Shown here piece by piece: positions 26,673 through 35,102 of a stretch of DNA of 64,000 bases. The position numbers and the translations under genes are program-made. Below the pieces are notes generated by a model. That model was not told the origin of the DNA. It saw only the letters and a program-made list of their open reading frames with translations, and made no database searches. Positions within the stretch are counted from its first letter, which is position 1. The number at the start of each line of letters is the position of its first letter. This DNA comes from Streptomyces endocoffeicus. GTDB lineage: Bacteria; Actinomycetota; Actinomycetes; Streptomycetales; Streptomycetaceae. The stretch covers positions 248,001 to 312,000 of the forward strand of contig NZ_JAERRG010000001.1 in the NCBI RefSeq assembly GCF_016741935.1, given 5' to 3'.

Positions 26673-27140
26673 TCAACTTCCAGCGGTGTATCCAGGCTCG
26701 GTCGCGACTTTGGCGAGCGCTGCGAGAAGCTTCTCGTGTGTGCGCCAGAAAACGTCCGGTGCCGGCTTCGCCAATTCGATCCAGAGCGGGCCCTGCATCG
26801 TCTCTTCGGTCCAGAGGTGGCATCCCTTCGGAGTGGGGGTGATGATCCAGGCATGATAGGCCCTGGATTCCTCCGAAGCCTTAGGATGGCCACCCCAGGC
26901 GATGCGTGTCATAGGCTCAAATTCCTGTACGGACGCGAAGACGTCTTGCCCGGCCAGGTTGGTTTCGAACCGTGTGCCAAGGCGCAGTGACTCGTGGCCG
27001 TCAAGCAGCTGGACATGCTCCACGCCCGGGTAGTAGCTGGGCCAATTCTTGGGATCCACGAGCAGGGACCAAATCCTTTCGGGAGGAGCTGCGACCTCAA
27101 GCTCGTTGGTGAAGTGGATCGGAGATCGGCTCGGAACCAT
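26673..27140 (-). CDS. SRPBCC (polyketide cyclase/AHSA1-like) family protein
   Basis: About 155 residues: FTNELEVAAPPERIWSLLVDPKNWPSYYPGVEHV at the start, then TRIAWGG, AYHAWIITPTPKGCHLWTEETMQGP and a C-terminal helix. This is the START-like hydrophobic-pocket fold. ATG 27140 gives the usual family N-terminus; a GTG at 27170 with GGAAG upstream is an alternative. Ligand unknown. GC content looks lower than that of its neighbours. Bases 27171-27373 upstream hold no gene that I can support, only its probable promoter. Confidence 0.8.
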   Translation of the reverse strand: MVPSRSPIHFTNELEVAAPPERIWSLLVDPKNWPSYYPGVEHVQLLDGHESLRLGTRFETNLAGQDVFASVQEFEPMTRIAWGGHPKASEESRAYHAWIITPTPKGCHLWTEETMQGPLWIELAKPAPDVFWRTHEKLLAALAKVATEPGYTAGS

Positions 27141-27373
27141 GCCCTCGGGCCAATTGATAACTTCGAACACGTCGACTTCCAAAGGTTGCACTGATTGCGG
27201 GCCGCTGCGGGCTCGCAATCATGGGGGAAATCATTCGCCGGATCGGCTGCATCGATTATGAGCCTAGGACAAAAGCCGAAACTTGAATACGTACACTTCC
27301 GAATTGCTCCCATAGGACTCCTGGATGGGTCCCTTCGTGCGACGGCATCGAGGGCGACGATCGCCGACGGCGG

Positions 27374-28534
27374 CTACCTGGCCACCGGACTCCGGCACAG
27401 TTCCTGGTCCACGAGTGTGCTCATGGCCTGCTGGGTGTCCTGGCCGCCGTCACTGGTGGCGTACACCACGGCGGTCCGGGTCCCGTCCCGGGTGACGCCG
27501 CCCCAGGTGTGATAGCCGAGCAGTTCGCCCGGGTGACCGAAGTAGCCGCCGCCGCAGGAGAGCGGGATCTCGCCCAGACCGAGTCCGTACCTCACACCCA
27601 GCTCGGGCGCGGGCTTGGTGGTCGTCATCTCGTCGAGCTGCGCCGGAGCCAGCAGACGGCCGCCGAGCAGTGCGGCGTAGAACCGGTTGAGGTCGTGCGT
27701 GGTGCTGATGATCGACCCGGAACCGACGGCCATACTCGGATTGAGCGTCGTGACGTCGATGCCGGTGCCGGTGCCGGTGCCGAACGCGGCGTAGCCGTGG
27801 GCGTGCGGGCCCGGGATGGACTGGAAGGTGCCGGGCGTACTGGTGTCCCTCAGGCCCAGCGGTCGGATGATCCGGGCGTTCACCTCCTGTGCCCAGCTCC
27901 GGCCGGTGACCTCGTGGATGATCATTGCGGCGAGAATGTAGTTGGTGTTGGAGTACGACCAGTCAGTGCCCGGGGGGAAGTTGGGAGGGTGCCGCATCGC
28001 CAGCCTCACCAACTTCTCGGGGGTGTAGGTGCGGAACCGCTCGGCTCGATAGCCGTCCGCGCTGTTCAATGCGGGTATCTCCGGTTTGACGTCAGGGATG
28101 CCGCTGGTGTGCTGCAGCAGCTGCCGCACGGTGATCCGGCCGCCGTCGTTGCCGTTGCCCTGGACCGCTCCCGGCAGCCACTGCTCGACGGTGTCCTCCA
28201 GGGACATTCGCCCCTCACCGACGAGTTGCAGCACGACCGTGGCGGTGAAGGTCTTGGTGGCGCTGCCGATCCGGAGCCTGCCGTTGTGCGGCATCGGCCT
28301 CCCGGTGCCCCTCACGGCCGTCCCGGCGCGTGCGCTGTCACGTGTGTGCGGTGACGTCACCTCGGCGAACACACCGACGGCCCCGGTGTCGTGGATCGCG
28401 TCCACCTGCTGTTGGAGCGGATCGGCCTGCTGGGGCTTCGCCGCCGCCGTCAGCCCGGTCGATGCGGCGAGGAGGACCACGGCCAGGCCGGTCAGGCCGA
28501 GTGGGCCCCGCCGACGCGTTCCTGACACATGCAT
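27374..28534 (-). CDS. Secreted serine hydrolase of the beta-lactamase/DD-peptidase fold
   Basis: A 386-residue protein with a Sec signal peptide (LGLTGLAVVLLAASTGLTAAA, cut after about residue 32). The penicillin-binding triad is complete: S-x-x-K in IGSATKTF, Y-S-N in WSYSNTNY, and H-x-G (GHPG) in place of KTG, as in R61-type D-alanyl-D-alanine carboxypeptidases and esterase EstB-like enzymes. Likely extracellular. A peptidoglycan-related or esterase role cannot be separated from sequence. It is a single-gene unit. Bases 28535-28820 upstream show no supportable gene. Confidence 0.88.
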   Translation of the reverse strand: MHVSGTRRRGPLGLTGLAVVLLAASTGLTAAAKPQQADPLQQQVDAIHDTGAVGVFAEVTSPHTRDSARAGTAVRGTGRPMPHNGRLRIGSATKTFTATVVLQLVGEGRMSLEDTVEQWLPGAVQGNGNDGGRITVRQLLQHTSGIPDVKPEIPALNSADGYRAERFRTYTPEKLVRLAMRHPPNFPPGTDWSYSNTNYILAAMIIHEVTGRSWAQEVNARIIRPLGLRDTSTPGTFQSIPGPHAHGYAAFGTGTGTGIDVTTLNPSMAVGSGSIISTTHDLNRFYAALLGGRLLAPAQLDEMTTTKPAPELGVRYGLGLGEIPLSCGGGYFGHPGELLGYHTWGGVTRDGTRTAVVYATSDGGQDTQQAMSTLVDQELCRSPVAR

Positions 28535-28820
28535 GTACGTTCCCTTTTCTGCTCAGGTCGCCCGCGCGTCCAGGGACCGCTCAGACTGTGGCGCGCGGCC
28601 GCCTCGCTCCCCGGAGCCGGTGGCCGAGGACCATCCCACCAGCGGGGAGGGGGTCGGCCCATCCGGCTTTCCCCCCGATGTGCCGATGCGCTGTCCTCAG
28701 TACGCTGCCTGGGGCTACCCGTACAAGCGCGGATCCACTGTCCGTCGTGGCGGCGAGCGTTATCCGCCGCAGGAACGGTCATAGCCGCGGGCTGATCACG
28801 CGATCCGGGTGGCGGTACCG

Positions 28821-29534
28821 TCACGGAGTGCGGAAGCCGCGAAAGGTCACGTGCTTCCGGCTCGCGAAGCCGAGCCGTTCGTAGAGCGCGATCGCGCCGG
28901 TGTTCGTCTCGGCCACGTGCAGGAAGGGGCGTTCGTTGCGAGCCAGGACGTGTGCGACGAGGGCACTGATCAGGCAGGCCGCGTGGCCTCGCCCGCGTGC
29001 CTCGGGGGCCGTGCAGACGGCGCTGATCTCGGTCCATCCCGGGGGCCGGAGCCGTTCGCCCGCCATGGCCACGAGGTTGTCGCCGTCGCGGATGCCGAGG
29101 TAGGTGCCGAGTTCGAGGGTGCGCGGCCAGAATGGTCCCGGTTGGGTCCGTGCGACCAGGTCGAGCATCTGGGGCACATCGGCCGCACCCAGTTCGACCA
29201 CGTCGGTGCCGTTCGCCGCATGGGGCTGGTCGGGGCGGCCGCTGCCGGGCCAGATCATCTGCCGGCCCTCGAGGACGAAAACCCGCTCCCAGTCCGGAGG
29301 AGGGGACGCCCGGCAGCTGAACATGTCGGCGAACGCGTCCCGTCCGAGGAGCCGCGCGAGACCCGCCCAGTCCGCCGCGTCCGCGTCGGCGGGTACCGCG
29401 GAGAAGGTCGCGACTCCCGGCAGGTAGGTGGCAGCCCGGCCCAGTCGGCGCCCCAGACCTGCGTGGCGGCCGCGCAGCGACTCGCCCACCGGGTCCTCGA
29501 GTGCCGCGGTGTCACCGCGGTCGCCGCTCGTCAT
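28821..29534 (-). CDS. GNAT-family N-acetyltransferase
   Basis: A 237-residue acetyltransferase. The acetyl-CoA motif is in the C-terminal half: EISAVCTAPEARGRGHAACLISALVAHVL followed by LHVAETNTGAIALYERLGF, the FR47/GNAT pattern. The N-terminal ~110 residues are less conserved. ATG 29534 is chosen on the GGAAAGG upstream; a longer frame to 29585 is less likely. Substrate unknown; single-gene unit. Between 29535 and 29848 there is no gene, only a probable promoter and the 8-bp repeat at 29752. Confidence 0.85.
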   Translation of the reverse strand: MTSGDRGDTAALEDPVGESLRGRHAGLGRRLGRAATYLPGVATFSAVPADADAADWAGLARLLGRDAFADMFSCRASPPPDWERVFVLEGRQMIWPGSGRPDQPHAANGTDVVELGAADVPQMLDLVARTQPGPFWPRTLELGTYLGIRDGDNLVAMAGERLRPPGWTEISAVCTAPEARGRGHAACLISALVAHVLARNERPFLHVAETNTGAIALYERLGFASRKHVTFRGFRTP

Positions 29535-29751
29535 CGTGATGTGCCTTTCCCACTGTGCGCGGTCGGCCGAGCGGTGCGATACCACCCGGGCGCGTTTCCC
29601 CGTCTGGATTCCCGCCGACGCGTCCGGTAGTGGCGCCGGGGTGATGGAACCATAACCGCCCCCGGGCCCGTCGCTTCGCGAGGGGGCGGGCGCCCTCCCG
29701 GCCTCTCCACGGCCCGGATCGCCCGGCCATCGACGGACTGGTCGTCATCCA

Positions 29752-29799
29752 CCGCTCAGCCGCTCGGCCCCTCGGCCGCTCAGCCGCTCAGCCGCGCAG
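29752..29799. repeat. Six 8-bp tandem repeats upstream of tRNA-Trp
   Basis: Six contiguous 8-bp units, consensus CCGCTCAG: CCGCTCAG, CCGCTCGG, CCCCTCGG, CCGCTCAG, CCGCTCAG and CCGCGCAG. They end 49 bases before the tRNA. Function unknown; slippage-prone microsatellite-like DNA. Confidence 0.8.
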
Positions 29800-29848
29800 A
29801 AATCCTGTGGCCGGTCACGGTCGGCGGGTGTCAGACTGATCGCGTCAA

Positions 29849-29926
29849 AGGGGCGTAGCTCAGCCCGGCCAGAGCAGCGGACTCCAAACCCGCGCGCCGC
29901 AGGTTCGAATCCTGCCGCCCCTGCCA
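29849..29926 (+). tRNA. tRNA-Trp (anticodon CCA)
   Basis: A full cloverleaf can be drawn. The acceptor AGGGGCG (29849-29855) pairs perfectly with CGCCCCT (29916-29922). D stem GCTC/GAGC (29858-29861, 29872-29875), anticodon loop CTCCAAA (29882-29888) with CCA at 29884-29886, T arm GCAGG-TTCGAAT-CCTGC (29899-29915), discriminator G and encoded CCA (29924-29926). The bottom anticodon-stem pair is A-C (29881/29889) and the D loop is C-rich, so it differs from the usual Streptomyces tRNA-Trp and may be a second, diverged copy. Confidence 0.85.
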
Positions 29927-29942
29927 TGCAATGCGCCACCGT

Positions 29943-29966
29943 TGCCGACGGGCCCCTGCGTCGGCA
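29943..29966 (+). terminator. Hairpin after tRNA-Trp
   Basis: TGCCGAC (29943-29949) pairs with GTCGGCA (29960-29966) around a 10-base loop, 16 bases after the tRNA 3' end. It is a plausible terminator or processing hairpin. Between it and 30219 I see no gene. Confidence 0.5.
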
Positions 29967-30219
29967 GAGGTACCGCGCTCGCTATTTGGCGGCAAGTGAG
30001 CCATGGGGCCACGGACGCTTGCCGCGTCAGCTGGCGCGCTGAGCCTTCCCTTTCCGGTCAGTGCTTTGAGCTGGGGTGATCGGACGGAAAAGCCGCGGTG
30101 TCGGTCACACATCGGTGGCTGTCGGTCCGTTGTCGGTGGCCGGTCGGCGAGGCCTGGAACCTTTCACATCGATCCTGCCGGGTGCCCATCCGGCAGGCAT
30201 GCGACAGCAAGGAACCACC

Positions 30220-31353
30220 ATGACCACTGACGTCACGATCATCGGTGCCGGACTCGGCGGCCTCACGCTCGCCCGCGTCCTGCACGTCCACGGCATCCCG
30301 GCCACCGTCTACGAGGCGGAGGCCTCCCCGGCGGCGCGCACGCAGGGCGGGATGCTCGACATCCACGAGGACAGCGGACAGCCGGCTCTCGAGGCGGCCG
30401 GCCTGGCGGACGAGTTCCGCGGCCTCGTTCTGGAGGGCCGCCAGGCGATACGGGTCCTCGACCGGGACGGGACCGTCCTGTTCGAGAAAGCCGACGACGA
30501 TACGGGTGGCAACCCCGAGGTGCTGCGCGGCGAGCTGCGGCAGATGCTCCTCGACTCGCTCCCGGCCGAGACCGTACGGTGGGGCCACAAGGTCAGCGGG
30601 ACGCGATCCCTCGACGGGGGCCGCCACCAGGTGACCTTCGCCGACGGCCGCACCGTCACCACCGGCCTGCTGGTCGGCGCGGACGGCGCGTGGTCCCGAG
30701 TCCGGCCACTGCTGTCCGACGCCACCCCCGAGTACATCGGTATGTCGGCCGTCGAGACGTACCTGGTCGACGCCGACACCCGCCACCCGGCCGGCGCGAA
30801 AGCGGTCGGCGGCGGATCGCTGTTCGCGCTCGCGCCGGGCAGGGGATTCCTGGCTCACCGGGAGAAGGGCGGCACCCTGCACACCTACGTGATGCTCGCC
30901 CGGCCGCGGGACTGGTTCGCGGACATCGACTTCACCGATTCCGCCGCGGCCACCGCACGGATCGCGCGGGAGTTCACCGGCTGGGCGCCGGAGCTCACCG
31001 CGCTGATTGCCGACGGTGACACCGCCCCGGTGCCGCGCCCCCTCTTCGCCCTGCCCGTCGAGCACCGGTGGGAGCGGGTGCCGGGGGTGACCCTGCTCGG
31101 CGATGCCGCCCACCTCTCGCTCCCGAACGGCGAGGGCGCCAACCTGGCCATGTACGACGCCGCAGAACTCGGCAAGGCCCTCGCCGCACACCCCGACGAC
31201 GTCGAGACCGCGCTCACCGAATACGAGCAGGCCATGTTCCCGCGCAGCGCCGCGGCCGCCACCGAAGGCGTCTACGTCCACGAGTTGTTCTACGGAGACG
31301 ACGCACCCCACGGCCTGATCAACATGTTCACCGGAGGCGAGCAGACCCCGTGA
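30220..31353 (+). CDS. FAD-dependent aromatic monooxygenase, TetX-like
   Basis: A 377-residue group A flavin monooxygenase. FAD motifs: GxGxxG in IIGAGLGGLTLARVL, DG in LLVGADGAWSRVR, and GD in LLGDAAHLSLPNGEGANLAMYDAAEL. The stretch GGMLDIHEDSGQPALEAAGL matches the TetX subgroup (tetracycline destructases and relatives) rather than general salicylate hydroxylases. ATG 30220 follows AAGGA. Whether it accepts tetracyclines cannot be told; many Streptomyces homologues may hydroxylate other aromatics. No regulator is adjacent. Confidence 0.85.
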   Translation: MTTDVTIIGAGLGGLTLARVLHVHGIPATVYEAEASPAARTQGGMLDIHEDSGQPALEAAGLADEFRGLVLEGRQAIRVLDRDGTVLFEKADDDTGGNPEVLRGELRQMLLDSLPAETVRWGHKVSGTRSLDGGRHQVTFADGRTVTTGLLVGADGAWSRVRPLLSDATPEYIGMSAVETYLVDADTRHPAGAKAVGGGSLFALAPGRGFLAHREKGGTLHTYVMLARPRDWFADIDFTDSAAATARIAREFTGWAPELTALIADGDTAPVPRPLFALPVEHRWERVPGVTLLGDAAHLSLPNGEGANLAMYDAAELGKALAAHPDDVETALTEYEQAMFPRSAAAATEGVYVHELFYGDDAPHGLINMFTGGEQTP

Positions 31354-31456
31354 GCCGCCGGCTCCCGCAGTCACCTCGGCACGCCCCCCGCACTGAGATA
31401 CACGGCCAATCGATATCGGATCGCCACAGACGGATGTGTGATGGCAGGCTGCCTCC

Positions 31457-31999
31457 ATGGATCACGCGGAAGTACTGCTCATCGGAGGGCGGGCCGGAGT
31501 CGGCAAGACGACGGTGGGATGGGAGGTATCGGCCGTACTGCGGGCCGCAGCCGTCTCACACGCGGTCATCGATGGCGACTTCATGGGACAGGTCCATCCG
31601 GCCCCGGAGGGAGATCCTCACTGCTCGGAAATCACCGAAAGCAACCTGACGGCCGTGTGGGCGAACTTCGCCCGGCGCGGCTACCGCCGACTGATCTACA
31701 CCAACACCGTGAGTGTGCTGCCCGAGTCCACGGGAATGTTCGAGCGCGCCATGGGAACGGGGACGCGGATCATACGGGTTCTGCTCACCGCCTCCGATGC
31801 CACCGCCCGGGAGCGGCTGGTGCGCCGGGAACTCGGCTCGGAGCTGGAGCAGGAGCTGAAGGGCAGTGCTCGCAAGGCACGGCTGCTGGACCAGCAGGCC
31901 ACCGCGGAGACTGTACGGGTGGCGACGGATGGGCGTGCTGTCGTCGATATCGCGCGTGAGGTGGTGACCGCGACCGGCTGGGCCGATTCGATCATTTGA
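31457..31999 (+). CDS. P-loop NTPase, small-molecule-kinase-like (AAA_33)
   Basis: A 180-residue protein with a Walker A motif GGRAGVGKTT at residues 10-19 and a likely DGD motif (VIDGDFMGQ), the layout of shikimate/gluconate/adenylylsulfate-kinase-like proteins. The later region ASDATARERLVRRELGSEL has the arginine-rich lid pattern of such kinases. Cytoplasmic. Substrate unknown; some relatives phosphorylate antibiotics or nucleosides. It lies alone between the monooxygenase and a convergent reductase. Bases 32000-32205 hold no supportable gene. Confidence 0.75.
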   Translation: MDHAEVLLIGGRAGVGKTTVGWEVSAVLRAAAVSHAVIDGDFMGQVHPAPEGDPHCSEITESNLTAVWANFARRGYRRLIYTNTVSVLPESTGMFERAMGTGTRIIRVLLTASDATARERLVRRELGSELEQELKGSARKARLLDQQATAETVRVATDGRAVVDIAREVVTATGWADSII

Positions 32000-32205
32000 G
32001 GACCGGTGCACGATCCGCGGTACAGATCCCGCATCGCGGCCCGAACGCTCAACCCCTCTGGCCGGCACCGGAGTTCAGGAGCCGCCGGCCGCCGTAACGC
32101 GGCCATCTCGTCGGTGCGGCCCTGCTGTCCGGCCCGGCCGCAGGGACCGGAGCTCAGGCGGTGTCCGCGTGCCGCGTCACACGCTCCTGAGTCCGGCCCG
32201 CGCTG

Positions 32206-33174
32206 TCAGGGCTGGGGTCGGAGGTCGATGACGACCTTGCCGCGGACGTGCCGGGCCGCCTGGAGCTCGACGGCCGTGCGGATGTCCTCGACGGGGTAGG
32301 TCGCTGCGAGGGGTACACGCAGGCGGCCTGCCGCGACAAGGCGCGCGATGTTCTCGAGGGCGTCGGGCGCGGCGTTGGCGCCGTTGGCGGCGGGAACGCC
32401 GTCGACCTGGCCCGCGATGGTGCAGATGCGGTCGTCCGGGACTTCCAGCTCGCGCGCGACGTGCACCGTATCCGTGCCGTGCAGGTCCAGGGCTGCGGTG
32501 ACGGCGCCCGCACCGAGGCCGCGGACCCTGTCGGCCAGGCCCTCGCCGTACGCGACCGGCTCGGCGCCGAGGCTTCGCAGGTACTCCGCTGACGACGGCG
32601 AGCCGGTCCCGATGACGCGCGCGCCCGCGATCCGTGCCAGCTGGACTGCGAACACTCCGACTCCGCCGCCGGCGCCGCCGATCAGCACCGTGTCGTCCGG
32701 ACCGAGGTCAAGGACGTCGAGAGCGGCGGACGCGGTGCTGCCCGCGATCGCAAGCGTGGCGGCGGTGCGGTCGTCGACGCCGTCCGGGGTGTGGTGGGCG
32801 ATGCCGCTGGCGATGTTCCCGTTCGCGTCGAGGACGACGTGGTCGGCGACCGCCCGGGACAGGGCCGCCCCGAACACGCGGTCACCGACCGCGTAGCCGC
32901 TCGCGCCGGCACCGACCTGGTCCACGGCTCCGGCGTAATCGGTCCCGAACCCGCAGGGCAGGCTCAGACCGAACCGTGCCGCGGTCTCGGCGTCGGAGGT
33001 CATGAACCAGTCCATCGGGTTCAGCCCGGCTGCTGACACGCGGACGCGGATCTGCCCGTCGCCCGCCCGGGGTTCAGGCACGTCCTTGAGGGCCAAGACC
33101 TCCGGGCCGCCGAACGAGTCGAGCAGAACGGCCCTGCTCGCGCCGTCCCGGAGTGTGTTGCCGTGTTGCCGCAT
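32206..33174 (-). CDS. Zinc-free NADP-dependent quinone-oxidoreductase-like protein (MDR)
   Basis: A 322-residue medium-chain reductase of the quinone oxidoreductase/enoyl reductase group: GGPEVLALKDVPEP, AAGLNPMDWFM, the cofactor motif IGGAGGGVGVFAVQLA, and no structural zinc cysteines. It is divergent from a TetR regulator 79 bases away, the classic arrangement of a TetR-repressed oxidoreductase for electrophile or drug stress. Confidence 0.88.
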   Translation of the reverse strand: MRQHGNTLRDGASRAVLLDSFGGPEVLALKDVPEPRAGDGQIRVRVSAAGLNPMDWFMTSDAETAARFGLSLPCGFGTDYAGAVDQVGAGASGYAVGDRVFGAALSRAVADHVVLDANGNIASGIAHHTPDGVDDRTAATLAIAGSTASAALDVLDLGPDDTVLIGGAGGGVGVFAVQLARIAGARVIGTGSPSSAEYLRSLGAEPVAYGEGLADRVRGLGAGAVTAALDLHGTDTVHVARELEVPDDRICTIAGQVDGVPAANGANAAPDALENIARLVAAGRLRVPLAATYPVEDIRTAVELQAARHVRGKVVIDLRPQP

Positions 33175-33213
33175 GTCCTACTCGTTTCCTCGTGTTCGTG
33201 GAGCCACCCGAAA

Positions 33214-33245
33214 CGGACTATGCTCCGCTTATGGAATCCAGCATA
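33214..33245. promoter_or_regulatory. Candidate operator of the divergent TetR/reductase pair
   Basis: CGGA-N6-TCCG (33214-33227) overlaps an inverted repeat TATGCT-N15-AGCATA (33219-33224 and 33240-33245) immediately upstream of the tetR start. The CGGA/TCCG core resembles the site in front of the broken tetR at 22334. Confidence 0.45.
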
Positions 33246-33253
33246 ACCGGAGC

Positions 33254-33841
33254 GTGATCCGTTTGACGAGTTCGAAGCCGCGAGCGACGCGGGCCGACGC
33301 CGCCCGCAACCGCGATCAGCTGCTTGAGGTCGCGACACGCGTGCTCGCCTCGCCCGACGCCGAGACGTCCCTGCGCGCTATCGCTCGCGAGGCCGGTGTG
33401 GGCATCGGGACGCTCTATCGCCACTTCCCGACGCGCGAGTCCCTTGTGGAGGCCGTCTACCGCGACCAAGTCGTCCGCCTCACGAACGGCGCCCACGACT
33501 TGCTCGCCAACGAGGCCCCGGCCGTTGCGATGCGACGTTGGATGGACCTCTTCGGTCACTGGGTCGCGACGAAGAACGGCATGCTCGACACCCTGCCGGC
33601 CCTGATCGAGTCGGGCGCGGTCGGCCACGCACAGACCAGGGACGCGCTCCTGAACGCGATATCGACGATTCTCGACGCAGGCCGCACAGCTGGAGACCTC
33701 CGGCCCGACGTCACCGCCGACGAGATCGCAGCCAGCCTGATCGGAATCTTCACCGTCGCGCACCAGTCCGGCCACGCGGTCACAGCCGATCGGCTCCTGG
33801 ACATCCTCCTGGATGGCCTTCGCCCTCGGAGGCACCCGTGA
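33254..33841 (+). CDS. TetR-family transcriptional regulator
   Basis: A 195-residue intact TetR protein: DNA-binding domain (about 12-60) with TSLRAIAREAGVGIGTLYRHFPTRESLVEAVYR, and ligand domain with LFGHWVATKNGMLDTLPALIESG ending LLDILLDGLRPRRHP. It belongs to the same subgroup as the truncated copy at 21862-22281. GTG 33254 is used; a TTG at 33263 is an alternative. It presumably represses itself and the divergent oxidoreductase. Bases 33842-34059 contain no supportable gene. Confidence 0.9.
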   Translation: MIRLTSSKPRATRADAARNRDQLLEVATRVLASPDAETSLRAIAREAGVGIGTLYRHFPTRESLVEAVYRDQVVRLTNGAHDLLANEAPAVAMRRWMDLFGHWVATKNGMLDTLPALIESGAVGHAQTRDALLNAISTILDAGRTAGDLRPDVTADEIAASLIGIFTVAHQSGHAVTADRLLDILLDGLRPRRHP

Positions 33842-34059
33842 GGACCAGCCGAATAAAGGCGACTGCCAGGACCGGTCCGTTCGGGAATCCTGTCTTGCCG
33901 GCCCTCTGTCGGCACGCCTCTCGGCTGCTTGGGCATTCCGCAAGTCTCAATAGCCGCACTTGCCAGTATCCTGGGCTTCATCGCGGACGGCCGGATCGAA
34001 CCGGTCGTGGAGGAGATCCAAGGGGCTGACCCCGGCCTCCTCGGCGTTCACACTCTCCG

Positions 34060-34539
34060 TCAGCTCAGCAGCGACCGAGGCCGCGAGTCCAGGATCGCCT
34101 CGGCCTCGTCGCTGATCGTCCGGACCACGTCCGCGGCGGGGCGGACGGCATCGACGAAGAACGCCGATTGACCGTAGATGATTGAGCTCGTGTCGGGGTC
34201 GGGTGGGGCCTCGAAGGGATTGACGTCTTCCGGGGACGCGAATTCCTCTTTGCGGCCCCGCAGCGTCGCCTCACGCTCTGACCACTCGGCAATACGCCCT
34301 GCGGCCAGCACCGGAACATCGGGATAACGTCTCACAACCCCGGCCAGGAACGGCAGCAGGCCCATCGTCCCGGTGTGGCCACCGGCCTCGGTCCCCTGCG
34401 CCACCAGCACATCGGCGCCCGCGGCGACGACCGCTTCCGCGTCGTCGAGGTTCTGTGAACCGCCGCTGTGCAGGCCCATGGGGGCTGCCATCACAGGGTG
34501 AGCGATACCGAACATCTCGGTAAACCTCGTGCGCAACAC
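34060..34539 (-). pseudogene. Nitronate monooxygenase with two internal deletions
   Basis: The 159-codon frame is open throughout but stitches together three parts of a ~330-residue nitronate monooxygenase (2-nitropropane dioxygenase family). First is the N-terminus LRTRFTEMFGIAHPVMAAPMG; then, after a jump of roughly 100 or more residues, the FMN-region block VLVAQGTEAGGHTG...LPFLAGVVRRYPDVPVLAAGRIA; then, after another missing block (the GADGVWLGTRF region), the C-terminus SIIYGQSAFFVDAVRPAADVV. Both gaps are in frame. It is probably inactive, since part of the barrel and FMN site is absent. Confidence 0.7.
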
Positions 34540-34607
34540 GAGTCGACGTCAGCGGACCCGGCGAGCCCAAGCCCACCAGCAACGCGGTGGACGGTCGGTA
34601 TCGCCGG

Positions 34608-35045
34608 TCACGCCGAGCGGGAGAGCTGTTCGCGTACCCATGCGGGGTCGGGGTTGGTGTGTGGCCGGCCTGCCACGACGACCGTCGGTACGGTCTCGTT
34701 GCCGTCGTTGGCCGCCCTTACTGTTGCCGCCCCAGCCGGGTCACGCCAGATGTTGACCCAGTGCGCCTGGCGGGCGCCGCGGCCCAGGCGGATGCGCAGG
34801 CGGAGGCAGAACGCGCAGCCCGGTCGCCAGAAGACGACCGGGCGGCCGTCTTCCTCGCTGCGTCGTTGTGCCTCCGGTGCACTGATCGACCTCGGGAAGA
34901 TCAGGGGCGAGTTCACGCCTGCGAGCAGTACGAACACCAGCAGGAGCGCTACGGCTGTGCCGGGGTTTCCGCTGGAGATCAGGCCAGTGGCGAGGGCCGC
35001 GCCGCAGAGCACGAGGACTATCGGCAGGATCCAAGCGCGCGTCAT
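34608..35045 (-). CDS. Membrane-anchored glutaredoxin-like protein
   Basis: A 145-residue protein with two hydrophobic helices at the N-terminus (about 3-50, WILPIVLVLCGAALATGLI and TAVALLLVFVLLAGV) and a C-terminal thioredoxin/glutaredoxin domain. The active site is CAFC in FWRPGCAFC; the cis-Pro region is ETVPTVVVAG. It resembles actinobacterial mycoredoxin-like proteins. ATG 35045 is preferred over an upstream TTG. It lies downstream of the amidohydrolase on the same strand. Confidence 0.82.
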   Translation of the reverse strand: MTRAWILPIVLVLCGAALATGLISSGNPGTAVALLLVFVLLAGVNSPLIFPRSISAPEAQRRSEEDGRPVVFWRPGCAFCLRLRIRLGRGARQAHWVNIWRDPAGAATVRAANDGNETVPTVVVAGRPHTNPDPAWVREQLSRSA

Positions 35046-35102
35046 AGCGGCCAAGGCTATCGGTGTGCCGGGCTCCGGCTTCGACGGCCGTCGGCTTCCC
35101 GC

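Noticed and set aside
28680..28784. A short + frame (CPQYAAWGYPYKRGS...) upstream of the GNAT gene
   Set aside because: About 35 codons, no RBS, no recognisable family; not enough to call a gene or remnant.
29751..29799. The short repeats near the tRNA as a CRISPR array
   Set aside because: Units are 8 bp and contiguous without spacers, so it is a simple tandem repeat.
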